A DNA stretch of 64,000 nucleotides from Marinobacterium rhizophilum (lineage in GTDB: Bacteria; Pseudomonadota; Gammaproteobacteria; Pseudomonadales; Balneatricaceae), in the NCBI RefSeq assembly GCF_024397915.1, contig NZ_CP073347.1:3534001-3598000 (forward strand), given 5' to 3'. This document shows positions 35,692-45,373 of this stretch, piece after piece. The notes beneath the pieces were generated by a model that did no database searches, had not been told where the DNA came from, and worked only from the letters and a program-made list of their open reading frames with translations. Position 1 is the stretch's first letter, and each line of letters starts with the position of its first letter. The position numbers and the translations under genes are program-made.

Positions 35692-36666
35692 ATGGTGATC
35701 TCCGTGACCGAAAAGGTGACCTCAGACGTCAGCACCTTCCAGGGTTTGATCCTGGCTCTGCAGCAATACTGGGCAGAGCAGGGCTGTGTCATTGTTCAGC
35801 CGCTGGATATGGAAGTTGGTGCAGGCACCTTCCATCCGGCGACCTTCCTGCGTTCTATCGGCCCAGAGTCCTGGCGCTCGGCGTATGTACAGCCGAGCCG
35901 TCGTCCGACCGATGGCCGCTATGGCGAGAACCCCAACCGCCTGCAGCACTACTACCAGTTCCAGGTTGTCATCAAGCCTTCGCCTGACAACCTGCAGGAA
36001 CTCTACCTCGGCTCGTTGCAGCGCATGGGCCTGGATCTCAACGTGCACGATGTGCGCTTTGTCGAAGATAACTGGGAATCGCCGACTCTCGGTGCCTGGG
36101 GCCTGGGCTGGGAAGTCTGGCTCAACGGCATGGAAGTCACGCAGTTCACCTACTTCCAGCAGGCCGGCGGCCTGGAATGCTACCCGGTGACTGGTGAAAT
36201 CACCTATGGGCTTGAGCGTATCGCCATGTACCTGCAGGAAGTCGACAGCGTTTACGACCTGATCTGGGCACGTCACCCCGATGGCAGCGTTGTCACCTAT
36301 GGCGATGTCTACCACCAGAACGAAGTGGAACAGTCGACCTACAACTTTGAACACGCCGATGTCGACACCCTGTTCGGCAACTTCGATTTCCACGAGCGCG
36401 AATGCAACAAGCTGCTGGCGCTGGACACACCGCTGCCACTGCCGGCCTACGAGCAGGTACTCAAGGCCTCCCATACCTTCAACCTGCTGGATGCGCGCCA
36501 CGCGGTTTCCGTGACGGAGCGCCAGCGCTATATCCTGCGTGTGCGCACCCTGGCCCGCGATGTTGCCGCCGCCTACTTCAATACCCGCAAGGCGCTGGGA
36601 TTCCCGCTGGCCGCCCCCGAAATTCGCGATGAAGTACTCGCCGCCTGTGCCGAGGAGTCCCACTGA
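35692..36666 (+). CDS. glyQ: Glycyl-tRNA synthetase alpha subunit
   Basis: 324 residues. Catalytic alpha subunit of the bacterial alpha2beta2 GlyRS; family segments TFQGLILALQQYWAEQGC, PLDMEVGAGTFHPATF and QPSRRPTDGRYGENPNR are all present. The ATG at 35692 is chosen; GTG codons at 35695 and 35704 are alternatives. The stop overlaps glyS (TGATG). Confidence 0.97.
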   Translation: MVISVTEKVTSDVSTFQGLILALQQYWAEQGCVIVQPLDMEVGAGTFHPATFLRSIGPESWRSAYVQPSRRPTDGRYGENPNRLQHYYQFQVVIKPSPDNLQELYLGSLQRMGLDLNVHDVRFVEDNWESPTLGAWGLGWEVWLNGMEVTQFTYFQQAGGLECYPVTGEITYGLERIAMYLQEVDSVYDLIWARHPDGSVVTYGDVYHQNEVEQSTYNFEHADVDTLFGNFDFHERECNKLLALDTPLPLPAYEQVLKASHTFNLLDARHAVSVTERQRYILRVRTLARDVAAAYFNTRKALGFPLAAPEIRDEVLAACAEESH

Positions 36667-38744
36667 TGACCAAGGATTTTCTGTTTGAACTGGGCACCGA
36701 AGAGCTGCCCCCCAAGGCACTGCTGAAGCTGTCCGAAGCGCTGGAAAGCGAAATTCGCAAGGGTATCGAGGCCGTGCTGGGGCAGGGCGCTGCCGAGTTG
36801 CTCAAGCCTGCGGTCTTCAAGTCGTACGCCGCACCGCGTCGCCTCGCATTGCTGATCGAACAGCTGTGCAGCGAAGTGCCGGCCAGCGAGTTCTTCGTGC
36901 AGGGACCGCCGGCGCGCATCGCCTTCGATGTCAGCGGTGCGCCCAGCAAGGCACTGGAAGGCTTTGCCCGCAAGTGTGGCACCAGCGTTGACCAGCTCAC
37001 CGAGATGGACGGCAAGATGTGCTTTCGCCAGGTCAGCGCGGCCACGCCGCTGACCGACGCACTGCCGGGCATCATTGCCCAGGCACTCGACAAACTGCCG
37101 ATCCCCAAGCGCATGCGCTGGGGTGCTTCCCGTACCGAGTTCGTGCGCCCGGTCAAGTGGGTGCTCATGCTGTTTGGTGACCAGGTGCTGGACTGCGAGA
37201 TCATTGGACTCACATCCGGTCGCAAAACCCGCGGCCACCGTTTCCACTACAACCACGAAATCGAGCTCATCGCGCCCTCGGACTATGAGCAGGTGCTGCA
37301 CGAACAGGGCTATGTGATTGCCGACTTCGCCAAGCGCCGCGAGCTCATCCGCGCACAGCTGCTGAGCGAAGCCGACAAGGTTGGCGGCCAGGTGGTGATC
37401 GACCCCGCACTGCTGGACGAAGTCACCGCACTCAACGAATGGCCCGTGGCGCTGACCGGTCGTTTCGAGGAACGCTTCCTGGCCGTGCCGTCCCAGGCGC
37501 TGATTTCCAGCATGGCGGACAACCAGAAGTACTTCCATCTGCTCGACGGTGACGGGCAGCTGATGCCGTACTTCATCACCGTAGCGAACATCGAGTCGAA
37601 GGAACCGCAGCAGATCATCCAGGGCAACGAGAAGGTCATTCGTCCGCGCCTGGCCGATGCGGCGTTCTTCTTCGAAACCGACAAGAAGACCAGCCTGGCC
37701 GAGCGCTGCAACAAGCTAGAGTCCATCGTCTTCCAGAAAGACCTGGGCAGCCTTCACGCCAAGACCCGGCGCGTCGCGCACCTGGCGAGCTTTATCGCCA
37801 GCCGCATCGGCAGCAATCCGCAATGGGCCGAACGTGCTGCGCTGCTGTCCAAATGCGACCTGGTCACCGAGATGGTGCTGGAATTTCCGGAACTCCAGGG
37901 CCTCATGGGCTACCACTACGCCCTCAATGACGGCGAGCCTACAGACGTTGCCCTGGCCCAGAACGAGCAGTACATGCCAAGGTTTGCCGGCGACCAGCTG
38001 CCTGAAACCCTGACCGGGGCAGCCGTCGCCATTGCCGACCGCCTGGACACCCTGACCGGCCTGTTCGGCATCAACCAGCCGCCCACCGGATCCAAGGACC
38101 CCTTCGCCCTGCGTCGTGCCACGGTTGGCGTGCTGCGCATCCTGGTCGAAAAGGAACTGGACCTGGACCTGGCCGAGCTGCTCAAGGTTGCTGCCGACGG
38201 TCACGCCAACCTGCCGGCGCGGGAAGGCCTTGAGGAACGCGTGCTGGACTTTATGCTCGACCGCCTGCGTGCCTGGTACGAAGACCGCGACATCGCCGTG
38301 GAGACTTTCCTGGCGGTACACGCGCTCAGGCCGACGCGGCCGCTGGACTTCGACCGTCGTGTAAGGGCCGTTGCCCACTTCCGCACGCTGCCCGAAGCCG
38401 ATGCCCTGGCCGCCGGCAACAAGCGCGTCAGCAACATCCTGAGCAAGCAGGACAGCCAGAACGACGCCGTCGTGACCGAGTCCCTGCTGCAGGAGACCGC
38501 AGAAAAGGAACTCTTCACCCGTGTGCAGGCCATGCAGGTTGAATTGCAGCCGGCCTTTGCGAGCGGCGACTACCAGACCGCCCTGGAGCAGCTCGCGAGC
38601 TTGCGTGCTGTTGTCGATCGTTTCTTTGAAGAGGTCATGGTCAATGCCGATGACGAGGCCGTGCGCAACAACCGACTGGCACTGCTGTCTCAGTTGCGCG
38701 GACTCTTCCTGGGCGTAGCTGACATCTCGGTGATCGGCAGCTAA
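36666..38744 (+). CDS. glyS: Glycyl-tRNA synthetase beta subunit
   Basis: 692 residues, normal length. tRNA-binding beta subunit with the FLFELGTEELPPKAL N-terminus and a C-terminal DALR-type anticodon domain. Coupled to glyQ by overlap, and followed by a clear intrinsic terminator at 38777-38801. Confidence 0.97.
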   Translation: MTKDFLFELGTEELPPKALLKLSEALESEIRKGIEAVLGQGAAELLKPAVFKSYAAPRRLALLIEQLCSEVPASEFFVQGPPARIAFDVSGAPSKALEGFARKCGTSVDQLTEMDGKMCFRQVSAATPLTDALPGIIAQALDKLPIPKRMRWGASRTEFVRPVKWVLMLFGDQVLDCEIIGLTSGRKTRGHRFHYNHEIELIAPSDYEQVLHEQGYVIADFAKRRELIRAQLLSEADKVGGQVVIDPALLDEVTALNEWPVALTGRFEERFLAVPSQALISSMADNQKYFHLLDGDGQLMPYFITVANIESKEPQQIIQGNEKVIRPRLADAAFFFETDKKTSLAERCNKLESIVFQKDLGSLHAKTRRVAHLASFIASRIGSNPQWAERAALLSKCDLVTEMVLEFPELQGLMGYHYALNDGEPTDVALAQNEQYMPRFAGDQLPETLTGAAVAIADRLDTLTGLFGINQPPTGSKDPFALRRATVGVLRILVEKELDLDLAELLKVAADGHANLPAREGLEERVLDFMLDRLRAWYEDRDIAVETFLAVHALRPTRPLDFDRRVRAVAHFRTLPEADALAAGNKRVSNILSKQDSQNDAVVTESLLQETAEKELFTRVQAMQVELQPAFASGDYQTALEQLASLRAVVDRFFEEVMVNADDEAVRNNRLALLSQLRGLFLGVADISVIGS

Positions 38745-38776
38745 CAGCCCGCTGACAGGAAGCGCGCGCTGAAACC

Positions 38777-38801
38777 AAAACCCGCCACCCGGCGGGTTTT
38801 T
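38777..38801 (+). terminator. Intrinsic terminator after glyS
   Basis: Stem AACCCGCC/GGCGGGTT around ACCC, with A-run before and T-run after (GGCGGGTTTTT). It sits 33 bp after the glyS stop. The A and T flanks could make it work for both directions, although the next gene on the other strand ends at 38922. Confidence 0.85.
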
Positions 38802-38853
38802 GCGTTCTTACGCCAGCATTAACAGGGCAGGGTGACAGGCCGGTTTAGCCGCA

Positions 38854-38869
38854 GGTTCCACGTGGAACA
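38854..38869. promoter_or_regulatory. parS-like centromere site 1
   Basis: GGTTCCACGTGGAACA is a 16-bp near-perfect palindrome matching the chromosomal ParB site consensus TGTTCCACGTGGAACA at 15 of 16 positions. It lies in the spacer between glyS and an EamA transporter gene. parS sites cluster near oriC, and dnaA is about 20 kb away. Confidence 0.85.
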
Positions 38870-38921
38870 CTGCGCGACTTCAGCCTGTCCGCCAGCGCCC
38901 ACTGCACCAGCACCAGCGCCA

Positions 38922-39848
38922 TCAGGCACTGGACCGGCAGGTACGCGGCACCCGGGCCGGCATCCACCGCCGCGGCAGGTTTCCCAGCAAGGCTCCCAGC
39001 ATCACCAAGCCGATACTCAGCAGCAGCACCGGTGTAAGAGTCTCCCCGAAAAGGGGCACTGCAAGACCGGCAGCGATGGCCGGCACCAGCGCCATCAGGG
39101 CACCCATGCGGGTAGCGCCCAGCAACTGCACCGCACGCACATAGAAAACCATCTGCACAATGGTCGCCAGGACACCCTGGTAAAAACCCTGCCCGAGGAT
39201 CAGCGCCCAGCTGTGTTCGCCCAGACCCGGCGAGAGCAGCAACCAATAGACCGGCAGGTAGAGCCCGCCGGCCACCATCACCACGCCGACAGTGGCGTTC
39301 CAGGCCGGGATATTCCATGCCCGCAGCAGCACCGTGTAGACCGCCCAGCACACGCAGGCGAGCACAAAGCACAGATCCCCCAGCCAGTAGTCGCTGGACT
39401 GGAATAGCGTATCGAACAACAGCGCACCGATACCCAGGCTACTGGTGGCAATGCCCAGCCACACCAGCAGCGGCTTGCGCTCGGCCGTAAAGAAAAATGC
39501 CATGACGGCTATCATGACCGGCATCAGCCCCGGCAACAGCAGGGCGGCATGGGTAGCCGGCGCACGCTCAAACCCGGCATAGACAAAGGCACCGTAGGCC
39601 AGGCCACCCACAAGCCCGAGCAGCAGCACGCGCCCGTTCAAAAGCACCCTTCGCATACGCCAGGCCAGCGGCGCCAACAAAAGGAAGGCCGTGCCAAAAC
39701 GAACGGCCAGCATGTCCACCATGGTGAGTGAAGCCAGGGCTCCGGCCCGCGAGACAAGAATAAAACCACTCCAGATCAGCACCGCGCCCAGCGCATAGAG
39801 CAAACCCTGTCGGACCCGAGAACTCTGGCTGATTCCGTGCGTCGTCAT
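38922..39848 (-). CDS. EamA/DMT-family transporter
   Basis: 308 residues from the ATG at 39848 (GGGGAG eight bases upstream). About ten membrane helices in two EamA repeats, drug/metabolite transporter superfamily; substrate unknown. Divergent from a LysR regulator (125-bp spacer), the usual arrangement for LysR-controlled exporters. The C-terminus is rather basic (PRRWMPARVPR). Confidence 0.9.
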   Translation of the reverse strand: MTTHGISQSSRVRQGLLYALGAVLIWSGFILVSRAGALASLTMVDMLAVRFGTAFLLLAPLAWRMRRVLLNGRVLLLGLVGGLAYGAFVYAGFERAPATHAALLLPGLMPVMIAVMAFFFTAERKPLLVWLGIATSSLGIGALLFDTLFQSSDYWLGDLCFVLACVCWAVYTVLLRAWNIPAWNATVGVVMVAGGLYLPVYWLLLSPGLGEHSWALILGQGFYQGVLATIVQMVFYVRAVQLLGATRMGALMALVPAIAAGLAVPLFGETLTPVLLLSIGLVMLGALLGNLPRRWMPARVPRTCRSSA

Positions 39849-39973
39849 GTTCCCAACTCCCCGCTTACCCAAATTGACAGCGTTGAGTCTAGGGCTTTAC
39901 TAGCTTCATAAATACTGAATAATAAAGAACGCAATTATCATATTTAATGAATACAAATGTGGAAGCGATCCTC

Positions 39974-40873
39974 ATGATGGATATTTCTGACCTGCAGGTT
40001 TTCAAGGCGGTCGTTGACACGGGTGGCATCTCGAAGGCCGCCGAGCAGCTGCACCGGGTGCCCTCCAACGTGACCGCGCGGATTCAGAAACTTGAGCAGG
40101 CACTGCAACAGCCACTGTTCCTGCGCGAGAAAAACCGCCTGAAGATAACCCCGGCAGGCACCCGCCTGCTTGAGCACGCAGAAAGGCTGATCCGCCTCCG
40201 GCAACAGGCGATTGATGACCTTACCAACCCCGAGCCCGGCGGAGTACTTCGCATCGGCTCCATGGAAAGCACCTCGGCGGCCCACCTCCCGGCCATATTG
40301 AGCGCATACCACCGGGACTTTGCCCAGGTCGATATCGAGCTGAGAACCGGCGCCTCGGGCACCCTGGTCGACGCGGTGCTCGACGGCGAGCTGGATATCG
40401 CCCTGGCGGCAGACCCGGTACTGGACGAGCGCCTGGCGCTGTATCCCTGCTTTGAAGAAGAACTGCTCGTCGTGAAACCCGCCGCGCTCAGCCACACCCG
40501 GGGCGTGGCGGCACTGCCGTCACCCCTGTCCATCGTCACCTTTAATCCGGGCTGCTCGTACCGCAACCGCATCCAGCAGTGGCTCGACAGCGGCAATCGC
40601 CGGCCCGACAGAACCGTCGAGATACCCAGCCATCACACCATGCTCGCCTGTGTGCTGGCCGGCATGGGAATCGCAATGCTGCCCCGCTCGGTGCTGGCGC
40701 TGCACCCCCAGTTTGATGAACTGGCAACGGAAACCCCGGGGCGGAAGATCGGACTGGCCACAACCCAATTGGTGTGGCGCAAGGACTCGACCCTGCCCAG
40801 CATCAGGGCATTCCGGGACACCATCGAGCGCCTGCGGCCAGCCAGCGCTAACCCTGGCCTTGCCATCAGGTAA
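39974..40873 (+). CDS. LysR-family transcriptional regulator
   Basis: 299 residues from the ATG at 39974 (GGAAG upstream); an in-frame ATG at 39947 would add nine atypical residues. N-terminal winged HTH (MDISDLQVFKAVVDTGGISK, recognition helix near VPSNVTARIQKLE), C-terminal effector domain. Probably controls the divergent EamA transporter; a hairpin follows its stop. Confidence 0.9.
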   Translation: MMDISDLQVFKAVVDTGGISKAAEQLHRVPSNVTARIQKLEQALQQPLFLREKNRLKITPAGTRLLEHAERLIRLRQQAIDDLTNPEPGGVLRIGSMESTSAAHLPAILSAYHRDFAQVDIELRTGASGTLVDAVLDGELDIALAADPVLDERLALYPCFEEELLVVKPAALSHTRGVAALPSPLSIVTFNPGCSYRNRIQQWLDSGNRRPDRTVEIPSHHTMLACVLAGMGIAMLPRSVLALHPQFDELATETPGRKIGLATTQLVWRKDSTLPSIRAFRDTIERLRPASANPGLAIR

Positions 40874-40894
40874 GGCCGGGCCTGAAGCCCGGCC
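40874..40894 (+). terminator. Hairpin directly after the LysR stop
   Basis: Perfect 8-bp arms GGCCGGGC/GCCCGGCC around CTGAA, starting at the base after the stop codon. No U-tract follows, so termination may need Rho or be weak. Confidence 0.5.
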
Positions 40895-41008
40895 CGTACA
40901 CTGCGGTCATGCTTCATGGTATATGCTTGGATACGGCAAGCACCCGCTCTCGCGGCGGCGCTTGCCTGACCCCGTGCATTCACTCACACCCAAAGGAACC
41001 AGCAGACC

Positions 41009-41968
41009 ATGGCCGGCACCAGCCTTCTTGCGTTACTCGATGACATCGCCACCGTGCTCGATGACATCACCATACTGTCCAAGGTCGCAGCCAAGAAAAC
41101 CGCCGGTGTGCTTGGCGACGACCTGGCCCTCAATGCCGAGCAGGTGACCGGCGTCAGAGCGGAACGCGAGCTGCCCGTTGTTTGGGCGGTTGCCAAGGGA
41201 TCGTTCAAAAACAAGCTGGTGCTGGTACCCGGTGCCTTGCTCATCAGTGTCATTGCACCCTGGCTGATCCTGCCGATGCTGATGTTGGGCGGCGCCTACC
41301 TGTGCTTCGAGGGGTTTGAGAAAATCGCCCATGGCTGGACGCACAGCAGGGAGGAGGAAGAACAGGCCCACCTGGAGAAAATCCAGGCACTGAGTGATCC
41401 CCAGGTCGACCTGGTCGCGTTTGAAAAGAACAAGATCAGGGGCGCGATCCGTACCGACTTTGTGCTGTCGGCCGAGATTATCGTTATCGCCCTGGGCATT
41501 GTCAGCGACGCCAGCTTCACGACCCAGGTGGCGGTGGTGAGCCTGATCGCCTTCGGCATGACCTTCGTGGTCTACAGCCTGGTCGCCGGTATCGTCAAGC
41601 TGGATGATGCCGGGCTGCACCTGCTGCAGCGTCACAAGGAGGATGAAAGACGTCATCTGAGCCGCTGGCTTGGCACCGCGCTGTTGCGCTTTGCACCGCT
41701 ACTGATGAAGACGCTGTCGATCGTCGGCACTGCCGCCATGTTCCTTGTCGGCGGCGGTATTCTAGTTCATGGCGTGCCCGGCGCCGAAGACTGGCTTCAC
41801 CATGGCAGCCAGTGGCTAGCGGGCATTCCGCAGATAGGGGCTGTGCTTGCCTGGTTCGCAGGCCCGCTCGGCAACGCCGTGATCGGCATTGTGAGTGGCG
41901 CCATTCTGGTTGCCATCTTTCAGCTGGGGCAGCGACTGTTCATGCGCAAGAACCCCACACCAGGTTGA
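41009..41968 (+). CDS. DUF808 (YedI-type) membrane protein
   Basis: 319 residues. The N-terminus MAGTSLLALLDDIATVLDDI and the segments KKTAGVLGDDLALNAEQV and FEGFEKIAH are characteristic of the DUF808/YedI family. About five to six membrane helices follow. Function unknown in all members I know. Monocistronic in appearance, between a LysR gene and the second parS site. Confidence 0.92.
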   Translation: MAGTSLLALLDDIATVLDDITILSKVAAKKTAGVLGDDLALNAEQVTGVRAERELPVVWAVAKGSFKNKLVLVPGALLISVIAPWLILPMLMLGGAYLCFEGFEKIAHGWTHSREEEEQAHLEKIQALSDPQVDLVAFEKNKIRGAIRTDFVLSAEIIVIALGIVSDASFTTQVAVVSLIAFGMTFVVYSLVAGIVKLDDAGLHLLQRHKEDERRHLSRWLGTALLRFAPLLMKTLSIVGTAAMFLVGGGILVHGVPGAEDWLHHGSQWLAGIPQIGAVLAWFAGPLGNAVIGIVSGAILVAIFQLGQRLFMRKNPTPG

Positions 41969-41985
41969 ACCACCGGAAGGGAAGT

Positions 41986-42008
41986 AAGGAAGGAAGGAAG
42001 GAAGGAGG
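41986..42008. repeat. Tandem AAGG tetranucleotide repeat
   Basis: Five copies of AAGG followed by AGG, a simple sequence repeat eight bases before the second parS site. It is outside any gene, and I see no start codon placed to use it as a ribosome site. Confidence 0.75.
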
Positions 42009-42015
42009 ATAGCGG

Positions 42016-42031
42016 AGTTCCACGTGAAACA
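42016..42031. promoter_or_regulatory. parS-like centromere site 2
   Basis: AGTTCCACGTGAAACA matches the ParB consensus TGTTNCACGTGAAACA except for the first base. It lies in the intergenic DNA between the DUF808 gene and a Na+/H+-antiporter-family gene, 3.2 kb from site 1. Two matches this good so close together are unlikely by chance. Confidence 0.82.
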
Positions 42032-42150
42032 TTCATTGGAACACGCGAGCATTGCTTGCAGCACAGACAGCAGCGAGGCCACTGTTATCGGCTGGACCGA
42101 CAACCCGCACCGGGACAGGTTTTCCATCCCGGATGCGGACTCTGCCAGCG

Positions 42151-43596
42151 TTAGAGCGTTGTCGCGGCCACCCAGCCGAAGACCATCAATGGCAGGTTAT
42201 AGTGCAGGAATGTCGGCACCACCGTGTCCCACATATGGTTGTGCTGGCCGTCAATGTTGAGGCCCGCCGTGGGCCCCAGGGTCGAGTCAGATGCCGGAGA
42301 GCCCGCATCGCCCAACGCCCCTGCCGTACCCACCAGGGCAACAATGGCGATCGGCGAGAACCCCAGCTGCATTGCCAGCGGTACATAGATCGCCGCGATA
42401 ATGGGAATTGTCGAAAACGACGACCCGATGCCCAGCGTAATCAGCAGTCCGACAACCAGCATCGCCAGGGCCGCCATGCCCTTGCTGCCCGCCACCAGTT
42501 CAGCCGACGCACTGACCAGCGAGCTTATATGTCCGGTATCCCTCAATACCTGGGCGAAGCCGCTGGCGGCGATCATGATGAAGCCCACCATGGCCAGCAT
42601 CTTCATACCTTCGGTAAAGGCGTCGTCACCCTCGCTCCACTTCAGCACTCCAGACAGCGAAAAGATAAGAAAGCCGATCAGCCCGCCCAGCACCATCGAG
42701 CTCGTTTGCAGCTGCACCAGAAAGGCGGCCAGAATGGCGCCCGCCGCCACCAGCATCGTTTTGGCGGAATAGGCGCGGTGGCAGCTTTCGGTACGGGCAA
42801 CAAGGTCCATATCGTAGTCACGCTTGCCGCGGTAACTGAAGAGGATGGCGATCAGCAGGCCAGCGATCATGCCCATGGCCGGAATCAGCATGGCCGAAAA
42901 CGGGTTGATACCACTGATGTCCAGACCACTCTTCTGAATATTGGCCAGCAGGATATCGTTGAGGAAAATGGAACCGAAGCCAACCGGCAGCAGCATGTAG
43001 GGCGTGACCAGACCAAAGGTCAGCACGCAGGCCACAAGCCGGCGATCCATGCGCAGCTTCGCCATAACGAACAGCAGCGGTGGCACCAGCAGCGGAATAA
43101 AGGCGATATGGATGGGAATGATGTTCTGCGACGAACAGGCGAAAGCCAGCAGCAGGCCGATCAGGCCATAGCGAATCTGCCCAACCCGGTTAAGGTTGTC
43201 ACTCTTTCCCAGCAGCGTTGCGATCCTGTCCGCCAGCATATGCGGGATTCCGGACTTCGAAATGGCCACCGCAAAGGCGCCGAGCAGGGCATAGCTCAGG
43301 GCAATCTGGGCACCACCACTCAAGCCCTCATTAAAGGAGGCCAGGGTCTTTTCGATCGACAGGCCACCAATCACGCCCCCCAGCAGCGAGGCGGTGATCA
43401 GCGAAATGACGACATTGACCCGCACGAGGCTCAGCAACAGCATCGCCAGTACACTCACCAGCACGGCGTTCATGCCAAAGCCAACCGGATCGAGCGTGCG
43501 GTACAGCACGTAACCGGCGATCGCCGCAAACAGTGCGATCACGATACGGGAGACGCCCTGTTCAGAGACCGTCGGGGTGGATAGATCATGACTCAC
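42151..43596 (-). CDS. Na+/H+ antiporter-family (NhaC/YuiF-like) permease, possible histidine transporter
   Basis: 481 residues, about twelve membrane helices, start GTG with AGAGGAA nine bases upstream. Resembles the NhaC-type permeases whose YuiF branch is linked to histidine transport. The gene next upstream on the same strand is hutH (histidine ammonia-lyase), which supports histidine or a histidine product as substrate. The 244-bp spacer between them contains a hairpin, so the two may be separately controlled. The substrate is inference. Confidence 0.82.
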   Translation of the reverse strand: MSHDLSTPTVSEQGVSRIVIALFAAIAGYVLYRTLDPVGFGMNAVLVSVLAMLLLSLVRVNVVISLITASLLGGVIGGLSIEKTLASFNEGLSGGAQIALSYALLGAFAVAISKSGIPHMLADRIATLLGKSDNLNRVGQIRYGLIGLLLAFACSSQNIIPIHIAFIPLLVPPLLFVMAKLRMDRRLVACVLTFGLVTPYMLLPVGFGSIFLNDILLANIQKSGLDISGINPFSAMLIPAMGMIAGLLIAILFSYRGKRDYDMDLVARTESCHRAYSAKTMLVAAGAILAAFLVQLQTSSMVLGGLIGFLIFSLSGVLKWSEGDDAFTEGMKMLAMVGFIMIAASGFAQVLRDTGHISSLVSASAELVAGSKGMAALAMLVVGLLITLGIGSSFSTIPIIAAIYVPLAMQLGFSPIAIVALVGTAGALGDAGSPASDSTLGPTAGLNIDGQHNHMWDTVVPTFLHYNLPLMVFGWVAATTL

Positions 43597-43788
43597 GATT
43601 GAGATTCCTCTTTATAGTTATGGGTATACAGAAGGGTGCCGTCATCCACCTGACGCCCCGGACTGCCCCAAGGCGCAAAAGGGTGCAAGGATACGCGCCC
43701 GCTTGCAACTCCGATTTCTCATGTCGGATTGCCGAGGTTCAGGCACAGCAATAGCAGGCTTTCAGATGGGAGCGGACTTTCCGGCTGA

Positions 43789-43817
43789 CCACACCGGTCA
43801 CACAGCGCCCGGTGTGG
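43789..43817 (-). terminator. Hairpin downstream of hutH
   Basis: Perfect 9-bp arms CCACACCGG/CCGGTGTGG around 11 nt, 24 bp after the hutH stop on the minus strand. No U-tract is evident. It may attenuate transcription into the permease gene or protect the 3' end. The rest of 43597-43840 shows no gene. Confidence 0.55.
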
Positions 43818-43840
43818 CTTGACGGTCGGGGATCGCGGCC

Positions 43841-45373
43841 TTACTGGCTCGGCAGCAGCTGTGCCGGCATGTATCGGCTGAGTGCGCCGCTCTGGACCAG
43901 CGCCTGCGCTTTTTCGATGTCCGGCGCGAAGTAGCGGTCCTTGTCATAGAACGGCACCTCGGCACGCAACTCGGCCTTGGCAGCCTCCACCCGCTCGGCG
44001 GCTTTCAGTGGCGCACGGAAGTCCAGCCCCTGGCAGGCTGCGAGGTACTCCACCGCCAGAATGCCGGCCGTGTTATCGGCCATGTCACGCAGACGGCGGG
44101 CAGCAAAGGTAGCCATGGACACATGGTCTTCCTGGTTGGCCGAGGTAGGAAGGCTGTCGACAGAGGCCGGATGCGCCAGCGACTTGTTCTCCGATGCCAG
44201 CGCCGCGCCCGTCACCTGAGCGATCATGAAACCGGAATTGACGCCGCCGTTGTCCACCAGGAAGGGCGGCAGCTTGCTCAGGTTGGAATCGATCAGCAGC
44301 GCCATGCGGCGCTCGGACAGCGAGCCGATTTCGGCAATTGCCAATGCCAGGTTGTCGGCCGCCATGGCCACCGGCTCGGCGTGGAAGTTGCCGGCGGAAA
44401 TAAACTCGTCGGTCTCGGTAAATACCAGCGGGTTGTCGGATACGGCATTCGATTCCACCAGCAGCACCTCGGCGGCCTGGCGGATCTGCTGCAGGCAGGC
44501 TCCCATCACCTGGGGCTGACAGCGCAGCGAGTAGGGGTCCTGTACCTTTTCACAGCCCTGGTGGGAATCGCCAACCTCTGATGCCTCACCCAGCAGGTGA
44601 CGGTACGCGGCGGCGGCGGCGATCTGGCCATGCTGGCCACGAACCTCATGCACCCGGGCATCGAACGGACGCCGGCTGCCCAGCGCCGCCTCCACCGACG
44701 TGGCCCCGGCAACCACCGCTGCGGCAAACACATCTTCAGCGGCAAACAGGCCTTCCAGCGCAAAGGCGGTGGATGCCTGAGTGCCATTGAGCAGTGCCAG
44801 GCCTTCTTTCGGTGCCAGGGTAATGGGCTCGAGACCGGCGATGCGCAGGCCTTCAGCCCCGGACAACCGCTCGCCGCGGTAGGTCACTTCGCCTTCGCCC
44901 AGCAGCACGGTGCTCATGTGCGCCAGCGGCGCCAGGTCGCCAGAGGCACCCACCGATCCCTTCTGCGGCACACAGGGGTAAACCTCGGCATTCACCAGCC
45001 TGATCAGCGCTTCAATCACCTCAAGACGGATACCGGAAAAGCCACGGGCCAGCGAGTTGATCTTCAGCGTCATCATCAGGCGTACCGTCGATTCGGCCAT
45101 TAGCGTGCCAATGCCGGCAGCATGGGACAGCACGATACTGCGTTGCAGCAACTCAAGATCCTCGGGCGCGATGCGGGTATTGGCCAGCAGCCCAAAACCG
45201 GTATTGATGCCATACACCACGCGCCCCTGGGCAATGGCGCGGGACACCGCAGCGCTGCTGGCCTGAATCGCCTCGTGGCTGGAAGGCGCCAGCGAGAGCT
45301 CAGAAGGAGACTGTGCCACGGCACGCAGTTGGGACAGCGTCATCTCGCCGGGCTGAATAGTCACTGTATACAT
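43841..45373 (-). CDS. hutH: Histidine ammonia-lyase
   Basis: 510 residues. Deaminates L-histidine to trans-urocanate. The Ala-Ser-Gly triad that forms the MIO cofactor is in GSVGASGDLAPLAHMS (about residues 143-158); further family segments include NEMA-like and QEDHVSM. Length and start (ATG with AGGAA upstream) are normal. hutU, hutI and hutC are not in this window, so the hut genes are split up or lie elsewhere. Confidence 0.97.
   Translation of the reverse strand: MYTVTIQPGEMTLSQLRAVAQSPSELSLAPSSHEAIQASSAAVSRAIAQGRVVYGINTGFGLLANTRIAPEDLELLQRSIVLSHAAGIGTLMAESTVRLMMTLKINSLARGFSGIRLEVIEALIRLVNAEVYPCVPQKGSVGASGDLAPLAHMSTVLLGEGEVTYRGERLSGAEGLRIAGLEPITLAPKEGLALLNGTQASTAFALEGLFAAEDVFAAAVVAGATSVEAALGSRRPFDARVHEVRGQHGQIAAAAAYRHLLGEASEVGDSHQGCEKVQDPYSLRCQPQVMGACLQQIRQAAEVLLVESNAVSDNPLVFTETDEFISAGNFHAEPVAMAADNLALAIAEIGSLSERRMALLIDSNLSKLPPFLVDNGGVNSGFMIAQVTGAALASENKSLAHPASVDSLPTSANQEDHVSMATFAARRLRDMADNTAGILAVEYLAACQGLDFRAPLKAAERVEAAKAELRAEVPFYDKDRYFAPDIEKAQALVQSGALSRYMPAQLLPSQ

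Noticed and set aside
42052..43584. 510-codon plus-strand frame over the permease
   Set aside because: Rich in His, Gln, Arg and Asn as expected for the antisense of a membrane protein; the minus-strand gene has clear membrane helices.
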